A DNA stretch of 64,000 bases. Origin: a virus. Where the stretch lies: positions 1 to 64,000 of the IMG/VR virus record IMGVR_UViG_3300036398_003678; one strand, given 5' to 3'. Every line of letters begins with the position of its first letter. The stretch's first letter is position 1. This document shows, piece after piece, positions 32,483-41,319 of this stretch. The notes under the pieces were generated by a model. That model ran no database searches, had not been told where the DNA came from, and worked only from the letters and a program-made list of their open reading frames with translations. The translations under genes were made by a program, and so were the position numbers.

Positions 32483-33173
32483 TTTTCAAAAATTATGCGT
32501 GTTTGATATGGAAACTGACGGGGCTGATCCATCGCGATGCAGCCCTGTTCAGATTGCAGCCGTAATGATAGATCCGATTAAGTTAGAGATTATTAAAGAC
32601 TCTCAATTTAATTGTACATTAAAGCCAGAAGCAATAGAAGAGAACCCGACGTATTCCTATGCGGATTCTGATGTTTTAGATTTTCATGCTAAGGTTAAGA
32701 GTTCTTCTAAGGAGCAAATCTTAAAAGAATGGCATGCTTATCAAAAGCAAGAATCTGGGTGGCAAATGTTTGTGTCCTATCTAGATATGTATCACAGCAG
32801 ATCTGAAAGAAAATCTTTTTTCAGCGCTCCAATTGCATGTGGATATAATATACATAGATTCGATTTAAAGATCGTAGATAGATTAAGTAAAAAGTATAAG
32901 AATGTAACCAAGGAAGGAACCACAAGCCTATTCTATCCTAGAGATACTATAGACTTGATGCATATGATGTTTTTATGGTTTGAAAATAATGGAGATCTTA
33001 AAAACTATACCCTAGATTCTGTAAGAGATTATTTTGGAATCCCAAAAGAAGGCGCCCACGATGCTCTAAAAGACGTTATGGATACAGCAGAACTGCTTTT
33101 AAGGTTTTTGAAGCTACATAGAAATCTTGCTAGGAAAATCAAATTCAGAGACTCTTTTGCGATCTCCGAGTAA
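32475..33173 (+). CDS. DEDDh 3'-5' exonuclease (DnaQ-like), probable proofreader
   Basis: The 232-residue protein has Exo I V-F-D-M-E-T-D-G (Asp11, Glu13), Exo II A-C-G-Y-N-I-H-R-F-D-L (Asp near residue 129), and Exo III G-A-H-D-A-L-K-D-V-M-D (His and Asp near 195-200), the DEDDh set. DnaQ-like proteins proofread for DnaE. It lies between the two polymerase halves, 22 bp before the second. It is 8 bp into the end of the small upstream gene. Confidence 0.88.
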   Translation: MVNFQKLCVFDMETDGADPSRCSPVQIAAVMIDPIKLEIIKDSQFNCTLKPEAIEENPTYSYADSDVLDFHAKVKSSSKEQILKEWHAYQKQESGWQMFVSYLDMYHSRSERKSFFSAPIACGYNIHRFDLKIVDRLSKKYKNVTKEGTTSLFYPRDTIDLMHMMFLWFENNGDLKNYTLDSVRDYFGIPKEGAHDALKDVMDTAELLLRFLKLHRNLARKIKFRDSFAISE

Positions 33174-33195
33174 GGACTAATCATAAATAGGTTAT

Positions 33196-34827
33196 ATGTC
33201 AGAATACTATACGTTTGATTGTGGATGTAAATTTCCATTGGATAAACACGATGGGGAGTCAATACCTCGTATTAATTTTTCTCCATATATTGATAACATA
33301 GATCTTGCTTGTAATAGAACTTGGGAATTAATAGGCTCTGGCAATACAAAAGGATGCTTTCAGTTAGAGTCTAGGCTTGGCCAATCTATGGCAAAAAAAT
33401 TGAAACCCAATAATATTGAACAGCTATCTGCTTTGATAGCGATATTGCGCCCTGGTTGTCTGGAAGCCTTAAGAGATGGCAAGAGCGTTAGTAATCACTA
33501 TATAGACAAGAAAAATGGATCAGAATCTATAGATTATTTTCATCCTAGTTTAGAGCATATACTCAAAGAAACCTATGGGGAGATGATATATCAAGAACAG
33601 GCGATGCAAATATCTCAAGAGATAGCTGGGTTCGATTTGCAGGAAGCTGACGTTCTCAGAAAAGCCATTGGAAAGAAAAAGCCAGAGGAAATGGCTAAAC
33701 TGAAAACCAAGTTCATAGAAGGATGTAAGACTAAAAAAATAGTGACAGAATCAGAAGCCGAAGAAATTTTCGGATGGATCGAAAAAAGCCAAAGATACTC
33801 TTTTAATAAGTCTCATAGCGTTAGTTACGCTATAAATGCTTACTTATCGGCTTTTGCCAAGGCTCATTTTCCTAGAATATTTTTTGCTTCTTATCTCAGA
33901 TATGCAAAAGACAAAGTTGATCCGAAACAAGAAATCAAAGAATTGGTAAAAAATGCCAATCAAATGAATATAGATATTAGAGTACCGGACTTTAGAGATA
34001 TGTCTAAACTATTCTATCTCAAGAATAAAGTTATCTATTTTGGTTTAACAAATATAAAGGGCCTTGGAGATTCGGTATATGAAAAGATTACCGCCCTATG
34101 TCACGGAAAAGATCTAGGGTCTATGTCCTGGGCATATATCCTATTACAGGTACTCCCTAATATCAATTCTTTGGCAGCTAAAAATATGATATCATCAGGG
34201 GCTTTTGATTATCTTAAGATCAACAGAACAGAGATGATTTTACAATATGAACTTATCTCAAGACTTACACAAAAAGAGATCGATTTTTTGATAAGCTCAG
34301 TCGATGGGTCGAAAAATTTGTCTCTGAATAAGTCCGTCCTGCAACTACTACAAAAGCCTAAACTCACACAAAAAAGAAAAGAAGTAATTAATAATATTCT
34401 GGAAACTTTAGACCATCCTCCATATTCTTTGATAGATAAAATAGAATGGTTATCTGACACCGAAGAAACACTACTAGGCACGGCTATAAGCTGTTCCAAA
34501 CTAGATTCATATGATATGGCTATGACTAATACAGACTGTAAGGATTTCCATAATAATAAAGGCTTAACCAAAAATATTATCATTGCTGGAGAAATAGATA
34601 ATATCCATATAGTCAAAACAAAAAAAGGTAAGAACCCAGGACAAGAAATGGCTTTTATAAGCATATCGGATCAATATGGCTCCATAGACTCTATTATATT
34701 TTTTCCAGAAAAATATCTAGAATACAAACACCATCTATTTGTTAATAATATACTAATATTTATAGGCTCTAAAAACAAAGAGATGGACGGCTTGATCGTA
34801 GAGAAATGTTTTATGCCGTCGTCTTGA
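33196..34827 (+). CDS. dnaE: DNA polymerase III alpha, C-terminal part (fingers to OB fold)
   Basis: The 543-residue second half starts with a short Cys-containing segment (Asp-Cys-Gly-Cys, residues 9-12), then N-T-K-G-C-F-Q-L-E-S (about 50-59), R-P-G-C-L-E, Y-Q-E-Q-A-M, R-Y-S-F-N-K-S-H-S-V-S-Y (fingers, near 195) and the helix-hairpin-helix region L-T-N-I-K-G-L-G. A C-terminal OB-fold starts near K-N-I-I-I-A-G-E-I. In E. coli DnaE the F-Q-L-E-S segment follows the third catalytic Asp in the same chain. TCATAAATAGG lies just upstream. TTGACA of a promoter overlaps its stop codon. Confidence 0.91.
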   Translation: MSEYYTFDCGCKFPLDKHDGESIPRINFSPYIDNIDLACNRTWELIGSGNTKGCFQLESRLGQSMAKKLKPNNIEQLSALIAILRPGCLEALRDGKSVSNHYIDKKNGSESIDYFHPSLEHILKETYGEMIYQEQAMQISQEIAGFDLQEADVLRKAIGKKKPEEMAKLKTKFIEGCKTKKIVTESEAEEIFGWIEKSQRYSFNKSHSVSYAINAYLSAFAKAHFPRIFFASYLRYAKDKVDPKQEIKELVKNANQMNIDIRVPDFRDMSKLFYLKNKVIYFGLTNIKGLGDSVYEKITALCHGKDLGSMSWAYILLQVLPNINSLAAKNMISSGAFDYLKINRTEMILQYELISRLTQKEIDFLISSVDGSKNLSLNKSVLQLLQKPKLTQKRKEVINNILETLDHPPYSLIDKIEWLSDTEETLLGTAISCSKLDSYDMAMTNTDCKDFHNNKGLTKNIIIAGEIDNIHIVKTKKGKNPGQEMAFISISDQYGSIDSIIFFPEKYLEYKHHLFVNNILIFIGSKNKEMDGLIVEKCFMPSS

Positions 34828-34854
34828 CATCGCCGGGGTCTTCCCTACTATAGT
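34824..34854 (+). promoter_or_regulatory. Sigma-70 promoter for ssb
   Basis: TTGACA at 34824-34829 overlaps the dnaE stop codon and is followed by TACTATAGT at 34846-34854. TACTAT gives a 16-bp spacer. The predicted start of transcription lies near 34858, so the mRNA would begin at the hairpin described next. It is the clearest -35/-10 pair in the window. Confidence 0.75.
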
Positions 34855-34857
34855 GTT

Positions 34858-34874
34858 GTGAGCGGTTGGCTCAC
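34858..34874 (+). promoter_or_regulatory. GTGAGC-GCTCAC hairpin at the 5' end of the ssb mRNA
   Basis: GTGAGC (34858-34863) and GCTCAC (34869-34874) form a perfect 6-bp stem over the loop GGTTG. The stem lies right where transcription from the ssb promoter should begin, and 30 bp before the ssb start. It may protect the mRNA 5' end or serve as an operator or SSB-binding feedback site. No long U-tract follows, so it is not a terminator. Confidence 0.6.
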
Positions 34875-34904
34875 GATTGGTTTAAATAAACAAGGAGAAC
34901 TTAA

Positions 34905-35282
34905 ATGAATATTACGATTCTTAAGGGTAATCTAGCTCGTGATCCAGAGGTGCGCATGGTTGGTTCGGGCGACAAGCAAACTTCTGTCGTTAATTTTACC
35001 GTTGCGGTATCACGCGAATACACAAAGGCAAACGGCACAAAGGACAAGATTACTTCTTTTATCAATTGTGAAGCTTGGGACTCTGGCGCAGAGATTATCG
35101 GAACTTCTTTCAAGAAGGGTGATCTGGTAATGATCGAAGGATCTCTAAGAAATGATTCTTGGGAAAAGGATGGCGTTAAGCATAGCACTCTGAAGGTAAG
35201 AGTCAATAATTTTTCAAAAATCACAAAGCTATCTAGATCCGCTTCAAAGGATCAGTCAACAGAAGAAGTTGTTGCTTTCTAA
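34905..35282 (+). CDS. ssb: Single-stranded DNA-binding protein (bacterial type)
   Basis: The 125-residue OB-fold protein has the bacterial SSB pattern: K-G-N-L-A-R-D-P-E-V-R, V-V-N-F-T-V-A-V-S, F-I-N-C-E-A-W-D, and K-G-D-L-V-M-I-E-G-S-L-R. It ends E-E-V-V-A-F; the last residues are acidic with a terminal Phe, as in bacterial SSB tails that dock partner proteins, though the usual D-D-I-P-F is not exact. A strong promoter, a leader hairpin and a following terminator make it a single-gene unit. AAGGAGAAC precedes the ATG. Confidence 0.92.
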   Translation: MNITILKGNLARDPEVRMVGSGDKQTSVVNFTVAVSREYTKANGTKDKITSFINCEAWDSGAEIIGTSFKKGDLVMIEGSLRNDSWEKDGVKHSTLKVRVNNFSKITKLSRSASKDQSTEEVVAF

Positions 35283-35317
35283 GGACAGAACAATCATTAG
35301 CGGAACTAGAGAACTAT

Positions 35318-35341
35318 GAGGGGCGAAAGCCCCTCTAAGTT
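35318..35341 (+). terminator. Terminator hairpin after ssb
   Basis: GAGGGGC (35318-35324), the tetraloop GAAA and GCCCCTC (35329-35335) make a perfect 7-bp GC-rich stem with a stable loop. The downstream TAAGTTTATT is only weakly U-rich. It follows the ssb stop by 36 bp. An ATG at 35316 lies against this stem and is unlikely to be used for translation. Confidence 0.8.
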
Positions 35342-35345
35342 TATT

Positions 35346-37019
35346 ATGACTAATACAAAACTCAAAATCCTAGTTTGTTCAGAAGCGAGTTTTTTAAATA
35401 CCGGGTTTGCAAACTATACCAAAGAACTACTGCAAAGACTGTATGACTCAAATAAATTTGAGATTGCAGAATTTGCTTCTTATGGACTAACGGATGATCC
35501 AAGAAGAGGTAGTATAAAATGGAAATACTATGCAAACGCCGTTAGTTCAAATGATCCTAGATACACAGAGTACAATAAGACAACGGAAAACCAATTCGGC
35601 AGGTGGCGATTTGAAAAGGTGCTTCTGGATTTTCGTCCAAATGTGGTGATAGATGTACGTGACTATTGGATGAATTATTATCAGTCTATTAGTCCTTTAA
35701 GGGATTTTTACCATTGGGTCGTAATGCCAACTGTTGATTCTTATCCTCAGCAAGAGCCATGGATCGAAACATACGCTTCTGCTGATGCCGTATTCACCTA
35801 TTCCGATTGGGGCGCCAAAGTACTCGCCTATCAAAGCAACAATCATATCAATTATATAAATACCGTGTCTCCTGGAGTAGATATAAATCTATTTCAAAGT
35901 TTTGACGATACTAAAAGACAGCAGCTTAAAACAGAGTACGGTTTATCTGATACGTTTTTAATTGGATCAGTCATGCGTAATCAAAAGCGCAAACTTATTC
36001 CGGAACTAATAGTATCGTTTAAAAAACTGATTAACGAACTTAATATAAGTAATCACGCAAAAAAAGATAAGTGTTTTTTATGGCTACATACCAGTTATCC
36101 TGATGCCGGGTGGGACATCCCCTCGCTGCTAAAAGAAAATAATATTTTTTCCAAGATATTATTCTCATACTTCTGTAAACAATGTCATCATGTCAAGGCT
36201 TCTGTATTTTCTGGGGCAACTATTAAATGTCCAAAATGCTCCAGTCGTTCTATGTCTATGCCATCAGTTACAGACGCACCAACTAGCGCGAAACTTTCAG
36301 AAATTTATAATCTTTTTGATTTGTATATACAATATGCTATTTGCGAAGGTTTTGGAATGCCTCAAGTAGAAGGGGCCGCATGCGGTACGCCGATTGCTAC
36401 TGTTGACTATAGTGCTATGAAGGATATTGTCAAGAAGCTTGAAGCAGACCCGATTAGAGTGCGTAAAAAATTTAAAGAGTTGGAGACTAAAGCCTTTAGG
36501 GTATATCCAGACAACGCGCAGCTGCTACAGATTATTCATAAGTATTTGAACTATACAGACAACGAGATGATACAAATTAGGAGGAGAACTAGGGAGTTAG
36601 TAGAAAAACATTTCGATTGGGATGATATATACAAAAAATGGGAACACTATCTTAGTTCACTAAATCCAGATAATTGTGCCAAAAAACAATGGGATAGTCC
36701 ACCACTGTATTTAGAGCCAATACCTCAGAATATTATGGAGCAAAATATTGATAAGTCTCATAACTTAAATACTTTAACTCTGGTGTGCTCTAAATATCTA
36801 AAAGACTTAAAGTTTTTATGTAATATGAACACCCTAGATATGTTATTCTATGCTGATTATGGCTTTACTCAGCAAGGCATTACGCTTGAGAAATACTCTA
36901 TTACAAATGCACTGGCCGCTATACAAAACAAAATAAATAACCACAATATGGCTGAGCGAGCAAGAGCACAGAACTCACCAATAAATGAAGACTTTATAGT
37001 AGGCGCAAATAATCCATGA
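35346..37019 (+). CDS. Glycosyltransferase family 4 with zinc-ribbon insertion
   Basis: The start at 35346 is chosen because the earlier in-frame ATG (35316) abuts the ssb terminator. The 557-residue GT-B protein has an N-terminal domain starting K-I-L-V-C-S-E-A-S-F-L-N-T-G-F and a donor domain with I-G-S-V-M-R-N-Q-K-R-K near residue 210. A C-K-Q-C ... C-P-K-C zinc ribbon is inserted near 285-310, before C-E-G-F-G-M-P-Q-V-E-G-A-A-C-G-T-P-I. The E-G-F-G-x-P-x-x-E donor motif is intact, so it is probably active. The zinc insertion is unusual for GT4. It opens the eight-gene run. Confidence 0.85.
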   Translation: MTNTKLKILVCSEASFLNTGFANYTKELLQRLYDSNKFEIAEFASYGLTDDPRRGSIKWKYYANAVSSNDPRYTEYNKTTENQFGRWRFEKVLLDFRPNVVIDVRDYWMNYYQSISPLRDFYHWVVMPTVDSYPQQEPWIETYASADAVFTYSDWGAKVLAYQSNNHINYINTVSPGVDINLFQSFDDTKRQQLKTEYGLSDTFLIGSVMRNQKRKLIPELIVSFKKLINELNISNHAKKDKCFLWLHTSYPDAGWDIPSLLKENNIFSKILFSYFCKQCHHVKASVFSGATIKCPKCSSRSMSMPSVTDAPTSAKLSEIYNLFDLYIQYAICEGFGMPQVEGAACGTPIATVDYSAMKDIVKKLEADPIRVRKKFKELETKAFRVYPDNAQLLQIIHKYLNYTDNEMIQIRRRTRELVEKHFDWDDIYKKWEHYLSSLNPDNCAKKQWDSPPLYLEPIPQNIMEQNIDKSHNLNTLTLVCSKYLKDLKFLCNMNTLDMLFYADYGFTQQGITLEKYSITNALAAIQNKINNHNMAERARAQNSPINEDFIVGANNP

Positions 37020-37996
37020 GTATTTTATTTATAGGTCCTTATAGAAATACCGATACTCTGGGACAGGTATCTAGATTGTATATTAGCCAGTTGGCTAAGC
37101 GATATGGTACTGAGGATGTGGTATCTAGACCAGTATATCTATCATCATTGCACAGAATTTTACCGAAAAAAATAGAATTTATTACTGAAAAAACAAGTAT
37201 AGCACAAAATCAATACGATATATGTGTACAGCATCTGCCGTTAGAACACATACAATATATGCCTGACGTAGCTTCTCAACATCATGTATTTCCAATAATA
37301 GAAAATATAGAAGATTTTGGAATATCATCCAGTTCTCTAGATATTTTACGTTTCTTTGATAATATAGTGGTCCAATCAAAAAAAGAGGCTTCCACCATAA
37401 CAACTTATTGTCCCGATCTAGCCGATAAAATATCTATATTAGACACAGGGGTAGATAAGAATAATTTGATTAATTATACTAATAATAAGTACGTTTTCGA
37501 TAACTATCATCATACAAAGAAACTGTATTTTATAGGTAATTTTGATGAAGATGAGGGCATTATCAAAAAAATAATTTTTTCTTTATACTCTAGCATATCT
37601 GAACGTCCGTTTGGAGCTGTTTGCGTATTCTTTTTAGATTATTATAATGCTCCTAATATAGAGCTATTAGAAAACAATATTAAAAATATGCGTTCAGAAT
37701 TTGGCCTTCCAACAGAATATGGAAAAGAAATTTTTATTTTTAAACAATTTACAGAATCAGAAATAATAGCAGCACATAAATCTTGTGATATATATTTATC
37801 TCTAAATGAAAAAAATACTCTATACTTGCAAGAAACTTATGCTAGACTATGCGGAAATACAGTTATAAGTCTTGATGATTACTCAGATATAGCGGTTCCT
37901 ATGAAAACCGAATTGGCTTCATATTCATATCAAATGAAAAGACGAAGTATATCTATCATAAATTTATCTAAATTGATTAAGAGTGCTATTATATGA
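37016..37996 (+). CDS. GT-B-like protein, weakly conserved
   Basis: The 326-residue protein starts I-L-F-I-G-P-Y-R-N-T-D-T-L-G-Q-V-S-R, like GT4 N-termini, and contains I-S-I-L-D-T-G-V-D, comparable to the P-x-G-V-D hinge of GT4. Near the end, S-C-D-I-Y-L-S-L-N-E-K-N-T-L-Y-L-Q-E-T-Y-A matches the donor-site region with the second Glu kept. It overlaps the neighbours by 4 bp each. It is probably a glycosyltransferase; donor and acceptor unknown. Confidence 0.6.
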   Translation: MSILFIGPYRNTDTLGQVSRLYISQLAKRYGTEDVVSRPVYLSSLHRILPKKIEFITEKTSIAQNQYDICVQHLPLEHIQYMPDVASQHHVFPIIENIEDFGISSSSLDILRFFDNIVVQSKKEASTITTYCPDLADKISILDTGVDKNNLINYTNNKYVFDNYHHTKKLYFIGNFDEDEGIIKKIIFSLYSSISERPFGAVCVFFLDYYNAPNIELLENNIKNMRSEFGLPTEYGKEIFIFKQFTESEIIAAHKSCDIYLSLNEKNTLYLQETYARLCGNTVISLDDYSDIAVPMKTELASYSYQMKRRSISIINLSKLIKSAII

Positions 37997-38766
37997 ACTA
38001 TAAACTATCTAATATAGCAAGAACCGCCATCAAAGGCACAAAAAATCATAGGATAGTATACTATCCCCATGGCTCTGTAATGGACAGCATACTCGGCTCA
38101 ATACCGGGCATGACTCTAACTCTATATGAATCAGACATTACGTGCGGGGCTTCATGCGTACTGTTGTACGATAACGCATATAGTGGAAAAGAAAATGAAA
38201 TCGCTAAATATTTTCATACTAATATTGTTAATCTACGTATCTCAGAAATCGAAGACGAATCAGAAAATTGTGAGCATGTATACCAATTTAATTTAGCGGA
38301 TGACTCTTATGGTCTACCAAAACCAATAAAGCCATTGTCTATTCAAAATAAAACATTATTATACATCAGAGATAAGGATCCTTATCACACAGAAATGATA
38401 ATTAGGTTCTTGGATTCTCAGAATATTAAATATGATGCTATAGACCCAAAAATCTTTTATAATAGAGATATACAAGAGATATATGGTTTCTTAAGTCAGT
38501 ATAAGGTCTTATTAAATAACACCAATAAGATAGATCTTTTAGCGGGCTATCGAGCCGGCTGCCTACCAATAACCTTCAAGAATCAGTTCGCTAAAAACAA
38601 ATATCTCAGACTTATAGAAGACAATAAAATACATGATCTTATTTATTCAGAGCATGCTCGCGAAGACAACATGAATGAATTCGATAACTTGTATAATTTT
38701 GATAAGTTTGTGGATCGCTTAATGTCTCATATTAATCACGTCGTATCAACACCATTCATTTTATGA
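37993..38766 (+). CDS. Unidentified protein with GT-B-like C-terminal motif
   Basis: The 257-residue protein is not recognised as a whole. Its C-terminal third has Y-K-V-L-L-N-N-T-N-K-I-D-L-L-A-G-Y-R-A-G-C-L-P-I-T-F split by a short loop, with spacing like the GT4 segment in which a helix ends in A-x-G-x-P-x-I. No complete nucleotide-sugar site is visible. It overlaps both neighbours by 4 bp, so it is coupled to the glycosyltransferase genes. Confidence 0.5.
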   Translation: MNYKLSNIARTAIKGTKNHRIVYYPHGSVMDSILGSIPGMTLTLYESDITCGASCVLLYDNAYSGKENEIAKYFHTNIVNLRISEIEDESENCEHVYQFNLADDSYGLPKPIKPLSIQNKTLLYIRDKDPYHTEMIIRFLDSQNIKYDAIDPKIFYNRDIQEIYGFLSQYKVLLNNTNKIDLLAGYRAGCLPITFKNQFAKNKYLRLIEDNKIHDLIYSEHAREDNMNEFDNLYNFDKFVDRLMSHINHVVSTPFIL

Positions 38767-39176
38767 TCAAATCATTTATAATATCACACGTACCAAACGA
38801 TACCAACTCCATAACCATAGAGCAAAGCGCGCAGATACCCAATTATTATGCTCAAGAGATAGAAATACAATCTCCAGGCGTTCTCATGAATATCGATGAG
38901 TCCGTATACGAAACTATACTAAAACTATCCAAAAAGCTTTGTTTAAATGGAGTACTGTCTTTTAACATATTAGATATGAAAGATTTGGCTAAACACTATT
39001 TATCTGGGGCTGTAGAGGAAACAGAATTCCTTAATATCATAGAGGATAATAAAGGATTCAGCTTTGATATCTCATATTTTATATCAGTATTAAAAAGCAA
39101 TACAGATATTACGCTTAAAAATATCAACAAAGAACAATTTATATTAAACATAACTATAGAAAGAATAGCCGTTTAA
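38763..39176 (+). CDS. Hypothetical protein of the glycosyltransferase run, 137 aa
   Basis: The protein is unrecognised: an N-terminal strand K-S-F-I-I-S-H-V-P, then a helix L-K-L-S-K-K-L-C-L-N-G-V-L-S-F-N-I-L-D, and a beta-rich end (F-I-L-N-I-T-I-E-R). The middle resembles the late strand-helix part of a class I methyltransferase (G-V-L-S-F-N-I) but no SAM motif I is present. It overlaps the upstream gene by 4 bp. Confidence 0.48.
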   Translation: MIKSFIISHVPNDTNSITIEQSAQIPNYYAQEIEIQSPGVLMNIDESVYETILKLSKKLCLNGVLSFNILDMKDLAKHYLSGAVEETEFLNIIEDNKGFSFDISYFISVLKSNTDITLKNINKEQFILNITIERIAV

Positions 39177-39177
39177 C

Positions 39178-39933
39178 ATGAAAGACACCAACTGCAAAAA
39201 CTGTATTTTTTCGTCGCCCGCTGCACAAGACCACGAGCCAAAATGCGAATTCGGTATTGTGGATAAGATAAAAAACATAAAAGAAAAAGACATTAGCATA
39301 GAACACGGGTATTACAAAATAAATAACTATTTGTGTCGATATGGTTTCTCTAAATCTGCTTATGACAGCAATCAAGAACATATCAAGGGTATGGACCTTA
39401 AAAATAAACTACTAGAGAGACTTAAATTACGATATTATCTGGTTGTTGACGCTAGAGGAGTCTCTTTCGATAACTCTCTTATTAATAAAATAAACACAGA
39501 AGATGGCTGTCCTGGATACCTATCTATTATTGTCGATAATGATGAAGATGCTAAGAAGTATATAGACCTTATAGAATCCGATGCCAATAGAAAATATGGA
39601 TATAAGATACACTGCATATTTGAGAAGGGCGAAATAGGCCAAGTGCTCAATATGATATTAGATACAAATATGAGAAGGAATAATACCCAATATTTTTGGA
39701 TTTGGAAAATAGACAATATACCAGATCTTAATAAGTCTATATCTTCTATTAAAGAGATTCTACATATTTACCAACCAGATTGCGATTTTATTACCCATAA
39801 CTCAATGACTATAAAAGATATTTATGGACTATTCTTACCTTTTGAATACTATGTTTTTATAAAAGATGGATATGCTTCTTTAGAAAAAGCTGTCAATAAG
39901 TATGAAAATCCCAGAGTAGTATATTATGAGTGA
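39178..39933 (+). CDS. Unidentified protein with N-terminal Cys cluster, 251 aa
   Basis: The N-terminus has C-K-N-C-I-F and later C-E-F-G and C-R-Y-G (within residues 5-60), a possible metal site. The central part (about 80-170) has Y-Y-L-V-V-D-A-R-G-V-S, S-I-I-V-D-N-D-E-D-A and F-W-I-W-K-I-D-N-I, which could be a GT-A-like alpha/beta fold with an Asp-containing turn. The family assignment is not secure. It starts one base after the upstream stop. Confidence 0.48.
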   Translation: MKDTNCKNCIFSSPAAQDHEPKCEFGIVDKIKNIKEKDISIEHGYYKINNYLCRYGFSKSAYDSNQEHIKGMDLKNKLLERLKLRYYLVVDARGVSFDNSLINKINTEDGCPGYLSIIVDNDEDAKKYIDLIESDANRKYGYKIHCIFEKGEIGQVLNMILDTNMRRNNTQYFWIWKIDNIPDLNKSISSIKEILHIYQPDCDFITHNSMTIKDIYGLFLPFEYYVFIKDGYASLEKAVNKYENPRVVYYE

Positions 39934-40606
39934 TGTAAATATTTTATTTTTAGCTTCTGAGATTACTAAGGGTATGAAATCTATAGGGCCAAAATGTCTG
40001 CTATCACTGAATAACAATATGTCTGTGCTAGACTATCAGCTATCCAAAGCTAAGTCACAATTTAAGCACGCTAGAATTAGCGTATTAACAGGGTTCGAAA
40101 ACGAAAAGGTAAGAAAATATCTAAATAATAAACATAAATCCGTCACTTCTATCGTTGACCCATACTATGCTAAATCTAATCAAACTCATGCTATATTAAC
40201 AGCAATACAGTATTTATCAGACATTAAAAACTTATTTATTGTTGGTAGCGGCATACTTTTTAAAGAGTATCCAAAAATAAAAACCAGTGATAAATCAACC
40301 TTATATTATCTGAATAATCAAAAAGAAAACTTTAGTTTAGGAAGTCTTGGTACACAAGCGGCCAAATATATCTTCTATGACCTACCACACACTTGGTCAG
40401 AATGCGTATTCTTAGATGAAAAGAGTATCGACAATATGCGGCTTTTAAATAAAAATGTTTTTGGGCAACTGTATCTTTTTGAACTTATCAACAAACTAAT
40501 AGATCAAAATATAGAGTTTTCCACTAATGTAATAGACAAAAAAAATATATTTAAAGTAGGGTCACATAAAGACATTCTTAAGGCAAAAAGATTTTCCTCA
40601 ATATGA
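39926..40606 (+). CDS. Nucleotidyltransferase-like protein (sugar-nucleotide type)
   Basis: The 226-residue protein follows the NTP-transferase order: N-I-L-F-L-A-S-E-I-T-K-G-M-K-S-I-G-P-K-C-L-L-S-L (broken here), where P-K-C-L-L matches the P-K-x-L-L motif. Then come V-L-D-Y-Q-L-S-K-A-K, I-S-V-L-T-G-F and L-F-I-V-G-S-G-I-L-F in place of the usual V-x-G-D. The usual metal-binding Asp of that strand is replaced by Ser-Gly, so activity is uncertain. It probably arose from enzymes making NDP-sugars or phosphocholine donors. Confidence 0.6.
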   Translation: MSDVNILFLASEITKGMKSIGPKCLLSLNNNMSVLDYQLSKAKSQFKHARISVLTGFENEKVRKYLNNKHKSVTSIVDPYYAKSNQTHAILTAIQYLSDIKNLFIVGSGILFKEYPKIKTSDKSTLYYLNNQKENFSLGSLGTQAAKYIFYDLPHTWSECVFLDEKSIDNMRLLNKNVFGQLYLFELINKLIDQNIEFSTNVIDKKNIFKVGSHKDILKAKRFSSI

Positions 40607-41319
40607 AAAAATGTTATTTTTGTATAGATAGTTCGCAATTAAAGTATAGATTTATAGAGAATCTTAAGCTTTGTAAGATTGAATCGCATTTTGCGATAAG
40701 CAATGACAATATTTTTAAATATCCTTATAGTGGTATTCCAAACTATATTATAGACACAAAAACTATAGACGACACTGTTATGATGTTTATAGAGGAGTAC
40801 GCTGAATCTGACAAGATAAAAATTTTTCTATACCATCATAATGCAGACCTCGTATTAGTAGAGCAAATCAATAATAAGGTCACCCATCTATTGAATCAGG
40901 AGACAGATAATCCTGGATGCGTGAATATTCAAAAATATATAAATAACCACATATTCTTTGATAGATCATCCAATACTCCTAGAAGCAATATCATGGCCGG
41001 TTTTCTTGGGGAAGTATCAGAGATTCCGTTTAATCTAACAAAATATCTTATGCTTTCTGACTCTAAAAAAGAAACCATGATTAGACTATTTGATAACCCC
41101 GATATAGCAAATACATATAATGTTGGAATAATATCAGAACATGAAAAAGCTAATATATTACAAACTTATAAGTATTTTCTTAATATAAATGACAGTTATA
41201 TATATGAGGCGATTGCATGTGGAATTACGGTCTTAGACCATAAAAATATGCAACCTATTGATAAAAATCTATATAAAGGTGGTGCCGATATCTCTAAATT
41301 TATAGAGTTTTTACTATGA
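40603..41319 (+). CDS. Unidentified protein with GT-B-like C-terminal motif, 238 aa
   Basis: The N-terminal part has a C-Y-F-C-I-D start and alpha/beta alternation. The C-terminus includes Y-F-L-N-I-N-D-S-Y-I-Y-E-A-I-A-C-G-I-T-V-L-D, which resembles the GT4 donor-site segment (E-A-x-A-C-G-x-x-V). No nucleotide-sugar site is otherwise clear. It overlaps its neighbours by 4 bp each and is one of three short proteins in this run that keep only this part of the GT-B signature. Confidence 0.5.
   Translation: MKKCYFCIDSSQLKYRFIENLKLCKIESHFAISNDNIFKYPYSGIPNYIIDTKTIDDTVMMFIEEYAESDKIKIFLYHHNADLVLVEQINNKVTHLLNQETDNPGCVNIQKYINNHIFFDRSSNTPRSNIMAGFLGEVSEIPFNLTKYLMLSDSKKETMIRLFDNPDIANTYNVGIISEHEKANILQTYKYFLNINDSYIYEAIACGITVLDHKNMQPIDKNLYKGGADISKFIEFLL

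Noticed and set aside
32200-33260. Split intein or group I intron joining the two DnaE halves
   Set aside because: Neither junction has intein end residues, and the interval codes for two complete genes with their own start sites. No intron core structure was recognisable by eye.
34851-34880. Lac-type operator (TTGTGAGCGG similarity)
   Set aside because: The match covers only one half-site and the palindrome has a 5-base centre unlike the lac operator; a leader hairpin is the simpler reading.
35316-35345. ATG at 35316 as start of the glycosyltransferase
   Set aside because: It abuts the terminator stem after ssb and the ten extra residues have no family support; ATG 35346 is preferred.
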